A stretch of DNA of 13,913 nt from positions 1-13,913 of the forward strand of contig CAZFUY010000079.1 in NCBI GenBank assembly GCA_964522445.1, written 5' to 3'. Below the pieces are notes generated by a model, which saw nothing but the letters and a program-made list of their open reading frames with translations, was not told where the DNA came from and did no database searches. The translations under genes were made by a program, and so were the position numbers. The stretch is from CAZFUY01 sp964522445 (GTDB lineage: Bacteria > Pseudomonadota > Gammaproteobacteria > SZUA-229). Shown here piece by piece: positions 7,601 to 13,859 of this stretch. Numbering within the stretch: position 1 is the stretch's first letter; each line of letters opens with the position of its first letter.

Positions 7601-8632
7601 ATGATTAATTATGCGCACGCATCACCCGGTCAACGAGCATGGTATCGATTTAAATCCAATAAACGAGGTTATATGAGTTTATGGATTTTTACTATTTTAT
7701 TTGTTTTAAGTTTGTTTGCAGAGGTGTTGAGTAATGACAAGCCTTTAGTCGTTCATTATCAGGGTGAATACTATTTTCCTGTTTTTAAAGTTTATTCTGA
7801 AACCACATTTGGTGGTGATTTTGAAACAGAAGCTGATTATCAGGATGAATATATTCGTGAGAAAATAAACAAAGATGGAAACTGGTTTTATGAACCCATC
7901 AATCCCTATAGTTATTCAACTATAAATTATTCATCTGATTTACCTAATCCTGCACCCCCATCAGATGAAAATATTCTTGGTACAGATGATAGAGGTCGAG
8001 ATGTACTGGCGCGATTGATTTATGGCTTTCGCCTGTCTGTTATTTTTGCGCTTGTATTATCAGCGATAGGCATAGTGCTGGGTATACTTGCAGGAGCGGT
8101 ACAGGGATATTTTGGTGGCAGAATTGATTTGTTTTTTCAGCGTTTTATAGAAGTCTGGGGTTCAATGCCTGAACTTTATCTGTTGATAATATTTGCATCA
8201 ATTTTTCAGCCCAGTGTTGGATTGTTAATTGTATTGCTTTCTTTGTTCGGCTGGATGGGGCTTTCTGATTATGTTCGTGCGGAATTTCTTAAAGGCCGTA
8301 ATCTGGATTATGTAAAAGCTGCCAGAGCTTTAGGCTTATCTAATCGATCTATTATATTCAGACATTTATTACCCAATAGTTTGACCCCCGTTATTACTTT
8401 TTTCCCTTTTAGAATATCAGGCGCTATTTTGGCATTAACCAGTTTAGATTTTTTAGGCCTGGGCGTACCACCATCAACACCCAGTTTGGGGGAGTTGTTA
8501 TCACAGGGGAAAGAAAATATTGAAGCCTGGTGGTTATCCATGAGCACATTTTTTGTTCTGGTTGGAACACTTATGTTATTGATCTTTATCGGTGAAGCAT
8601 TGCGCGAAGCAATGGATACAAGAAAGGGATAA
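7601..8632 (+). CDS. yejE: Peptide ABC transporter permease YejE
   Basis: 343 aa (E. coli YejE 341). The N-terminus RAWYRFKSNKRGYMSLWIF and a first helix at about 24-42 are followed by a long periplasmic insertion with FGGDFETEADYQDEY, which is diagnostic of YejE within the OppC/DppC group. Then come GTDDRGRDVLARLIYG (127-142), about five more helices, and the EAA loop AARALGLSNRSIIFRHLLPN near 236-255. It starts 13 bases after yejB at an ATG with a weak GGAT upstream and stops 2 bases before yejF. It pairs with YejB as the membrane channel of the transporter. Confidence 0.95.
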   Translation: MINYAHASPGQRAWYRFKSNKRGYMSLWIFTILFVLSLFAEVLSNDKPLVVHYQGEYYFPVFKVYSETTFGGDFETEADYQDEYIREKINKDGNWFYEPINPYSYSTINYSSDLPNPAPPSDENILGTDDRGRDVLARLIYGFRLSVIFALVLSAIGIVLGILAGAVQGYFGGRIDLFFQRFIEVWGSMPELYLLIIFASIFQPSVGLLIVLLSLFGWMGLSDYVRAEFLKGRNLDYVKAARALGLSNRSIIFRHLLPNSLTPVITFFPFRISGAILALTSLDFLGLGVPPSTPSLGELLSQGKENIEAWWLSMSTFFVLVGTLMLLIFIGEALREAMDTRKG

Positions 8633-8634
8633 TT

Positions 8635-10230
8635 ATGACTTCACCATTAATTAAAATACAAAACCTGAGTGTACATTTTCAAACGCCAGAATCGGTTATT
8701 GAAGCTGTCAGAGGCATTAGTTTTGATATTCATAAAGGACAGAACATAGCGTTAGTAGGTGAATCAGGTTCAGGTAAATCTGTTACTGCATTATCTTTAT
8801 TACGTTTGCATGATGAAGCCAGAGCAAAATATTCGTCTGGTGAGATTATATTTGGTGATGTAGATTTGCTTAAATGTGATGAAAATAAAATTCGTTCTAT
8901 TCGTGGCCGTGATATTGCCATGATATTTCAGGAGCCAATGACATCACTTAACCCTGTTTATCCTGTGGGCGTGCAATTAATCGAGCCCTTAGTGCTGCAT
9001 CAAAAATTATCAAAAATAGATGCTAAAAAAAGAGCCGTTGAATTACTGGATAGAGTTGGTTTACCTGATCCTTCAAGACTGATAGAAGGTTTTCCTCACA
9101 TGATGTCTGGCGGTCAAAGGCAAAGAGTGATGATTGCCATGGCTTTGGCATGCAATCCAAAATTATTAATTGCAGATGAGCCAACCACCGCTTTAGATGT
9201 GACCATTCAGCAACAGATTCTTGAACTGCTTGGCGATTTACAAAAAGAATTTAATATGTCAGTGCTGATGATTACTCATGATTTAAATCTTGTTCGACAT
9301 TATTCTGAATATGTTTGTGTGATGAAAGATGGTGAAATTGTAGAACAGTCAGAAACAAAATCATTATTCAATAATCCTCAACATGAATATACAAAACGTT
9401 TGTTAGGTTCAGAGCCGCAGCGAATTACTAATGATGTTGAAGATACAAAGAAATTTATTTTAGATGCAAAAGATATTCGCGTTTATTTTCCCATAACAAA
9501 AGGTTTTTTCAAACGCAAAGTGGATGAAGTTAAAGCGGTAGATCAGGTGGACTTACAACTGGGCTCTGGCGAGACACTGGGTATAGTTGGAGAATCAGGC
9601 TCAGGTAAAACAACTCTGGGAATGTCTTTGCTAAGGTTGGAGAAATCAACGGGTTCAATTGTTTTTGATAATAAATTGATACATGAAATGGATGAATCGC
9701 AAATAAGGCCACTAAGAAAAGAGTTTCAGGTGGTGTTTCAGGATCCGTTTTCATCTTTGTCGCCAAGGATGACAGTTGAACAAATTATTGGAGAAGGTTT
9801 AAAACTGCATTTTCCAGAATTAAATAAACAGCAGGTTCGAGACCGTATTATTAATGTACTTGAAGAAGTGGGTTTAGATGAAGCGGTTTTATGGCGTTAC
9901 CCTCATGAATTTTCTGGCGGTCAAAGACAGCGCATTGCCATTGCACGTGTTGTTATTTTAGAGCCAAAATTGATTTTATTAGATGAGCCAACCAGTGCAT
10001 TAGATGTATCCGTGCAAAAACAGGTTTTAGAATTGCTGGTTAATTTACAGAAAAAACATGGCATGAGTTATCTATTTATTAGTCATGATCTTAAAGTCAT
10101 TCGTGCAATTTCTCACCGAGTAATGGTTATGAAGCAGGGGCAGATTGTAGAACAGGGAGAAACCGAAGCGGTTTTTGCTCAGCCTAAAGAAACCTATACT
10201 AAAGAATTGCTTCATGCTGCTTTGATTTGA
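8635..10230 (+). CDS. yejF: Peptide ABC transporter double ATPase YejF
   Basis: 531 aa (E. coli YejF 529) with two complete ABC ATPase domains in one chain. The first has Walker A GESGSGKS (42-49), Q-loop Q99, signature SGGQ (158-161), Walker B LLIADE (177-182) and H-loop H215. The second has Walker A GESGSGKT (319-326), signature SGGQ (427-430), Walker B LILLDE (446-451) and H484. The linker regions carry the C-terminal oligopeptide-transporter extensions. All catalytic residues are present, so both sites should hydrolyse ATP. A decent Shine-Dalgarno (AAGGGAT) overlaps the end of yejE, so translation of the two is probably coupled. It energises YejB-YejE from the cytoplasm. Confidence 0.96.
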   Translation: MTSPLIKIQNLSVHFQTPESVIEAVRGISFDIHKGQNIALVGESGSGKSVTALSLLRLHDEARAKYSSGEIIFGDVDLLKCDENKIRSIRGRDIAMIFQEPMTSLNPVYPVGVQLIEPLVLHQKLSKIDAKKRAVELLDRVGLPDPSRLIEGFPHMMSGGQRQRVMIAMALACNPKLLIADEPTTALDVTIQQQILELLGDLQKEFNMSVLMITHDLNLVRHYSEYVCVMKDGEIVEQSETKSLFNNPQHEYTKRLLGSEPQRITNDVEDTKKFILDAKDIRVYFPITKGFFKRKVDEVKAVDQVDLQLGSGETLGIVGESGSGKTTLGMSLLRLEKSTGSIVFDNKLIHEMDESQIRPLRKEFQVVFQDPFSSLSPRMTVEQIIGEGLKLHFPELNKQQVRDRIINVLEEVGLDEAVLWRYPHEFSGGQRQRIAIARVVILEPKLILLDEPTSALDVSVQKQVLELLVNLQKKHGMSYLFISHDLKVIRAISHRVMVMKQGQIVEQGETEAVFAQPKETYTKELLHAALI

Positions 10231-10260
10231 GAATTTGTAATGGTTTATGTTAGTCATAAG

Positions 10261-10307
10261 CACTTGGGGACAGACCTCGTTTTTTGAGCTCTGTCCCCCT
10301 CGAAGTG
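10261..10307. repeat. GGGGACAGA hairpin, first unit of a REP-like doublet
   Basis: This is a long imperfect palindrome. CACTT (10261-10265) pairs with AAGTG (10303-10307), GGGGACAGA (10266-10274) pairs perfectly with TCTGTCCCC (10290-10298), and CTC (10276-10278) pairs with GAG (10286-10288) around a GTTTTTT loop. CTCG (10299-10302) bulges out. It lies 30 bases after the yejF stop, so as RNA it could stabilise or end the yej transcript, although no U-tract follows it. GGGGACAGA-type palindromes are common at RAYT-associated repeats in gammaproteobacteria (recalled, not checked). Confidence 0.6.
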
Positions 10308-10350
10308 ACTATATAATCACGACTCCGTACAGCTTGAGTGGTATCACAAC

Positions 10351-10383
10351 GGGGACGGAGCGCAAACAGCGCGATCCATCCCC
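10351..10383. repeat. GGGGACGGA hairpin, second unit of a REP-like doublet
   Basis: GGGGACGGA (10351-10359) pairs with TCCATCCCC (10375-10383) with one C-A mismatch. GCGC (10360-10363) pairs with GCGC (10369-10372) around AAACA, with GA (10373-10374) bulged. It shares its GGGGAC(A/G)GA foot with the hairpin at 10261-10307, so the two look like paired units of one element, as in BIME-type doublets. The pairing is seen; the mobile-element origin is inferred. Confidence 0.55.
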
Positions 10384-10485
10384 AGGCAAATCAGGTTTAA
10401 AATTTCTTGATCTTAAAGTTCAGCAAAAGGAGGCAAGCAGACGCTCAATACCTTATTTGTGCTTCTGTGGTACAGCTATTCGGTT

Positions 10486-10501
10486 AAGCGTATAATCGCT
10501 T
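10486..10501 (+). promoter_or_regulatory. Putative selD promoter -10 within a small palindrome
   Basis: A perfect TATAAT (10491-10496) lies 31 bases before the selD ATG. It is bracketed by AAGCG (10486-10490) and CGCTT (10497-10501), a 5-bp inverted repeat. No good -35 hexamer stands 16-18 bases upstream, so the site may need an activator, or the palindrome may be a repressor operator over the -10. Transcription from here would serve selD and mnmH. Confidence 0.5.
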
Positions 10502-10527
10502 TCTTTTGGGTCTGATTATTCAAATAA

Positions 10528-11571
10528 ATGTCACAGGTTAAGCTTACAGAGTACAGTCATGGTGCCGGTTGCGGCTGTAAAATTGCTCCCGGATTATTGG
10601 AAGAAATTCTTAAATCATCCACGGCTTCATATTCAGACCCTCGCTTATTAGTTGGCAATGAAACTAAAGATGATGCTGCTGTGTTTGATTTAGGCAATGG
10701 CAGTTCTGTTATTAGTACCACAGATTTTTTTATGCCTATTGTTGATGATCCCTTTGAGTTTGGGCAAATAGCCGCGACTAATGCGATCAGTGATATTTAT
10801 GCCATGGGTGGTACGCCCTTAATGGCTATTGCGATATTTGGCTGGCCCATTAGCAAACTGGGTGCAGATATTGCTTCACAGGTCATTGAAGGTGGTCGCC
10901 ATGCCTGCAAACTTGCCGGTATCCCATTAGCGGGAGGCCATTCAATTGATGCACCCGAACCCATCTTTGGTCTGGCCGTTACCGGGCAGGTGGAAAACTC
11001 AAATTTAAAACGCAACGATCAGGCAACTGCTGGCTGCCAGTTATTTCTTACCAAGCCTCTTGGCATTGGTATTTTAACCACCGCAGAGAAAAAGAAATTA
11101 CTTAAAAAAGAACATGCCCGCATTGCATCTGAGACCATGTGCCAGTTAAATAAATCAGGTGCTGAGTTTGCCAAACTGCCTTATGTTAGTGCAATGACCG
11201 ATGTTACTGGTTTTGGATTAATGGGGCACTTATCAGAAATATGTGAAGGCAGTGGTGTGCGTGCTGTTGTAAATTATCAGGCAGTGCCTAAATTGCCTGA
11301 AGTTGAGCTGTATATATCATTGGGTTGTTCACCCGGTGGCGCGCAACGTAACTTTGATAGTTATGGGCATAAGTTAGGTGATATGAATGATATGCAGAAA
11401 AAAATTCTTTGTGATCCGCAGACATCGGGCGGACTGCTAGTTGCTGTTGAAAAAAATAATACTGAAGAATTTATTAAACTTACTCAAACACTTGGTTTTG
11501 ATTTGTCTCCATTAGGTGAATTGCTGGAAATAGAGCGATCATCAACCAACCCTATAATAACAATAATTTAA
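10528..11571 (+). CDS. selD: Selenide, water dikinase (selenophosphate synthase), Cys form
   Basis: 347 aa, identical in length to E. coli SelD. It converts selenide and ATP to selenophosphate, AMP and Pi. The N-terminal active-site loop YSHGAGCGCK holds C15 and K18, equivalent to E. coli C17 and K20; the catalytic position is an ordinary Cys, not selenocysteine, and there is no in-frame TGA. AIRS-type ATP-binding features follow: DDAAVFD near 48-54, the TTDFFMPIVDDPFEFG segment near 65-80, an NAISDIYAMGG motif, GGHSIDAPEPIFGLAVTG, and a C-terminal DPQTSGGLL. The gene is 6 bases upstream of mnmH and probably cotranscribed with it. Shine-Dalgarno complementarity is very weak. Confidence 0.97.
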   Translation: MSQVKLTEYSHGAGCGCKIAPGLLEEILKSSTASYSDPRLLVGNETKDDAAVFDLGNGSSVISTTDFFMPIVDDPFEFGQIAATNAISDIYAMGGTPLMAIAIFGWPISKLGADIASQVIEGGRHACKLAGIPLAGGHSIDAPEPIFGLAVTGQVENSNLKRNDQATAGCQLFLTKPLGIGILTTAEKKKLLKKEHARIASETMCQLNKSGAEFAKLPYVSAMTDVTGFGLMGHLSEICEGSGVRAVVNYQAVPKLPEVELYISLGCSPGGAQRNFDSYGHKLGDMNDMQKKILCDPQTSGGLLVAVEKNNTEEFIKLTQTLGFDLSPLGELLEIERSSTNPIITII

Positions 11572-11577
11572 TTACTT

Positions 11578-12684
11578 ATGGAATTGCCACAGATTAACGA
11601 CTACCGTTCGTTGTTTTTAAATGATGCTCCCTTACTGGATGTTCGTGCGCCTGTTGAATTTGAACAGGGAGCGTTTCCATGCGCTAAAAATTTCCCTTTA
11701 ATCAATAATCAGGAACGTGAAGATATAGGTTTATGTTATAAAAAACATGGACAGGATGAAGCGATTAAACTGGGGCATAAACTGGTTCAGGGTAAAATAA
11801 AACTGGAGCGAGTAAATTACTGGCAGGATTTTTTTAAACATCATCCAAAGGGCGTGCTTTATTGTTTTCGTGGTGGTCTGCGCTCAAAAATATCGCAGCA
11901 GTGGATTTATGAAAAAACAGGTGTTATTTATCCAAGAATCAAAGGCGGCTATAAAGCCATGCGCCGTTTTTTAATTGATGAATTAGAAATATCATCTCAG
12001 AAAATAAGTCCGGTTATGTTGGGAGGACGTACCGGGATTGGAAAAACACTTTTACTAAAAAAATTAAAACAGCAAATTGATCTTGAAGGTGTTTTTCATC
12101 ACCGAGGTTCGGTGTTTGGAAAACATGTTACGCCACAGCCATCTCAAATTGATATTGAAAATAAATTGTCTATTGAGCTTCTTAAGCTGCGAAGTAAAGA
12201 ACATTTACAAATAGTACTTGAAGATGAAGGAACAAGTATTGGGTCACGAAGAATTCCTGAAGTGCTATTTGATAAGATGAAACAGTCTCCGTTAATAATG
12301 CTGGAAGCCAGTGTTGAAGAACGCATTAATATAACATTTCAGGAATATATAATTGAAGCACTGGCTGAGCATCAACTATTTTATGGTGATGAACAGGGAT
12401 TTAATGTCTGGGCAGAACAGTTACAGACATCTATAGATAAAATTCAACGTCGTCTGGGTGGGGTTCGTCATAAAGAACTTAAAACTTTATTAACTAATGC
12501 TATCCAGCAGCAACGTTTATCAGATAATTCTGAATATCACAAAGAATGGATTAAAATATTATTAGTTGATTATTATGATCCAATGTATGATTTTCAAACG
12601 AGTAAAAAAGAGAGTCGGATTGTTTTTAAAGGACAACAGTATGAAGTGCTTTGTTATTTGCAGGAATATTATCAAATAACTTAA
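11578..12684 (+). CDS. mnmH: tRNA 2-selenouridine synthase (MnmH/SelU/YbbB)
   Basis: 368 aa (E. coli YbbB 364). MnmH uses selenophosphate from SelD to replace the sulfur of 2-thiouridine at wobble position 34 of tRNA-Lys, -Glu and -Gln with selenium, through a geranylated intermediate. The rhodanese domain (about 10-120) begins with DVRAPVEFEQGAFP and carries the catalytic Cys in YCFRGGLRS (C96; E. coli C97). A C-terminal P-loop domain has Walker A GRTGIGKT (150-157) and a later conserved DEGTSIGSRRIPE stretch. It follows selD by 6 bases without a Shine-Dalgarno, which fits coupled translation. The pair indicates selenium use for tRNA modification even without selA/selB in view. Confidence 0.96.
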   Translation: MELPQINDYRSLFLNDAPLLDVRAPVEFEQGAFPCAKNFPLINNQEREDIGLCYKKHGQDEAIKLGHKLVQGKIKLERVNYWQDFFKHHPKGVLYCFRGGLRSKISQQWIYEKTGVIYPRIKGGYKAMRRFLIDELEISSQKISPVMLGGRTGIGKTLLLKKLKQQIDLEGVFHHRGSVFGKHVTPQPSQIDIENKLSIELLKLRSKEHLQIVLEDEGTSIGSRRIPEVLFDKMKQSPLIMLEASVEERINITFQEYIIEALAEHQLFYGDEQGFNVWAEQLQTSIDKIQRRLGGVRHKELKTLLTNAIQQQRLSDNSEYHKEWIKILLVDYYDPMYDFQTSKKESRIVFKGQQYEVLCYLQEYYQIT

Positions 12685-12690
12685 GAGCGG

Positions 12691-12713
12691 TTTTTCATTG
12701 CATTCAATAAAAA
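12691..12713 (+). terminator. Weak AT-rich hairpin after mnmH
   Basis: TTTTT-c-ATTG (12691-12700) pairs with CAATAAAAA (12705-12713) around a CATT loop, starting 6 bases after the mnmH stop. It lacks a GC-rich core and a downstream U-tract, so it is a poor terminator. It is the only structure I find between mnmH and the next promoter. Confidence 0.25.
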
Positions 12714-12765
12714 GTAAGATTAGTGGATAAACCTGCAACTAAATTCAATTTTTTTGCATTCTGAC

Positions 12766-12793
12766 TTGTTGACTGGAATTGGCCGTCTATACT
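12766..12793 (+). promoter_or_regulatory. Candidate sigma-70 promoter for the PilZ gene
   Basis: TTGTTG (12766-12771) and TATACT (12788-12793) are 16 bases apart, about 40 bases upstream of the GTG start. An overlapping TTGACT (12769-12774) is a better -35 hexamer but would leave only 13 bases of spacing. The assignment rests on hexamer similarity and position only. Confidence 0.45.
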
Positions 12794-12832
12794 CACTATT
12801 AATATCTCTCTGCGGTTTGAAAAGGCCTGACT

Positions 12833-13201
12833 GTGACAAATCAATCTCAAGATAATGAAAGACGACAATATCAACGAATCCCTTTTATTGCTGAAGTGGT
12901 TATTGAGCACGACAATCAGAAGTACAGCTGCAGTTTGCTGGATATTTCATTAAAAGGTTTGCTGGTTGAGCCACCATCAGATATTACGGCAGACAGTGAT
13001 AATACATATTCTATCGAGCTGGTATTAGGTGAAGATGCTGCCATTAGAATGGATGCTAAAATAAGCCATACTGATGATGGTCGCTGGGGCATGGAGTGGA
13101 ACAATATTGACCTTGAAGGTTTAATTCACCTGCGCCGGTTATTAGAGCTTAATATGAGTGATCCTGATGAAGTTAATAGAGAATTAGCTGATCTTGGTTA
13201 A
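12833..13201 (+). CDS. Stand-alone PilZ domain protein (c-di-GMP receptor)
   Basis: 122 aa made almost entirely of one PilZ domain (about 10-105). Both parts of the c-di-GMP binding motif are intact: RQYQR (11-15, RxxxR) and DISLKG (37-42, DxSxxG). Other landmarks are a WGMEWNNI segment near 84-91 and a helical C-terminus (HLRRLLELNMSD). Single-domain PilZ proteins bind cyclic di-GMP and usually act by contacting a partner protein in motility, exopolysaccharide or secretion control. No partner is encoded next to it, so the target is unknown. The chosen start is a GTG at 12833 with AAAAGG upstream, which places the RxxxR motif where PilZ N-termini usually have it. It has its own candidate promoter and is separate from iscR. 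Confidence 0.88.
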   Translation: MTNQSQDNERRQYQRIPFIAEVVIEHDNQKYSCSLLDISLKGLLVEPPSDITADSDNTYSIELVLGEDAAIRMDAKISHTDDGRWGMEWNNIDLEGLIHLRRLLELNMSDPDEVNRELADLG

Positions 13202-13237
13202 GTTGTTGTTTCTATTCTTTAATTTCTATTTTTCTCC

Positions 13238-13248
13238 TGTTCAGAACA
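13238..13248. repeat. 11-base palindrome TGTTCAGAACA
   Basis: A perfect odd palindrome, TGTTC-A-GAACA, lies 37 bases after the PilZ stop and about 35 bases upstream of the first IscR site. It could be a small operator or the base of a weak hairpin. It is too short to assign to a regulator. Confidence 0.2.
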
Positions 13249-13284
13249 AATTTCTGTAATCTCATTTAGTATATTATTCAGATA

Positions 13285-13309
13285 ATACTTGACTAATTTA
13301 CTGGGTAAT
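13285..13309 (+). promoter_or_regulatory. IscR type 1 binding site A overlapping the iscR promoter
   Basis: The 25 bases match the E. coli type 1 IscR consensus ([2Fe-2S]-IscR) as I recall it at about 21 of 25 positions, starting ATACTTGACT and ending GGGTAAT. It contains a TTGACT -35 (13289-13294). The -10 falls in the AT run TATAATAAT (13309-13317), for example TAATAA at 16-base spacing. Holo-IscR bound here would block the -35, giving autorepression when Fe-S clusters are plentiful. Confidence 0.8.
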
Positions 13310-13315
13310 ATAATA

Positions 13316-13340
13316 ATTCCTTACTAAATCAGTCAGGAAT
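13316..13340 (+). promoter_or_regulatory. IscR type 1 binding site B downstream of the promoter
   Basis: A second imperfect inverted repeat, ATTCCTTACT ... AGTCAGGAAT, fits the type 1 IscR consensus at about 22 of 25 positions by my alignment. Its start is 31 bp after the start of site A, about three helical turns, and it ends 15 bases before the iscR ATG. E. coli iscR likewise has two such sites. A dimer here would overlap the transcription start region and strengthen repression. Confidence 0.75.
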
Positions 13341-13355
13341 TATTTAGGTGACCCA

Positions 13356-13859
13356 ATGAGACTTTCTACTAAAGGCCGTTACGGCGTAACTGCAATGATG
13401 GATTTAGCCATTCATGATAATGCGGGCCCAGTTACTCTGGCAGATATTTCACAATGCCAGGGCATATCTCTTTCATATCTTGAGCAACTGTTTGCCAAAC
13501 TGCGAAAATCAGGTCTGGTTGAAGGCGTAAGAGGGCCGGGCGGTGGCTACCGTTTATCAAAAAAGGCAGATCAAATCAGTATCGCTGATATTATCAGTGC
13601 TGTTGATGAAAAAGTTGATATTACAAACTGTAACAAAGAAGGTAACTGTCAGGACGGTGAGCGTTGCTTAACTCATGAGTTATGGATTGAATTGAGTAAT
13701 CGTCTTTATGAATTTTTAGAAGGTATAACACTGGATCAGTTTGTTAACCGCCCTGGTATTCATGAGCTGGCAATACAGCGCGATAAAATAAATGGTCGTT
13801 TTATACTGGCTCGCCGTCAGGCTGAAGTTTTACAGCAGCAAAAACGAGCGGCCTTATGA
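13356..13859 (+). CDS. iscR: Fe-S cluster regulator IscR (Rrf2 family)
   Basis: 167 aa (E. coli 162). The winged helix-turn-helix is at about 1-70, with the recognition segment ISLSYLEQLF (37-46, including E43, the residue that discriminates site types) and RGPGGGY in the wing (59-65). The [2Fe-2S] ligands C92, C98, C104 and H107 are all present at exactly the E. coli positions, followed by LTHELW. IscR represses the isc operon when it carries a cluster and, without one, regulates type 2 promoters. A good Shine-Dalgarno AGGTGA (13346-13351) precedes the ATG, and two type 1 sites lie upstream. Its TGA overlaps the next ATG (ATGA), so iscR and iscS should be translationally coupled. Confidence 0.97.
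   Translation: MRLSTKGRYGVTAMMDLAIHDNAGPVTLADISQCQGISLSYLEQLFAKLRKSGLVEGVRGPGGGYRLSKKADQISIADIISAVDEKVDITNCNKEGNCQDGERCLTHELWIELSNRLYEFLEGITLDQFVNRPGIHELAIQRDKINGRFILARRQAEVLQQQKRAAL

Noticed and set aside
10247..10495. Plus-strand 82-codon open frame between yejF and selD.
   Set aside because: It runs through both hairpins and the putative selD promoter and has no family resemblance or ribosome site.
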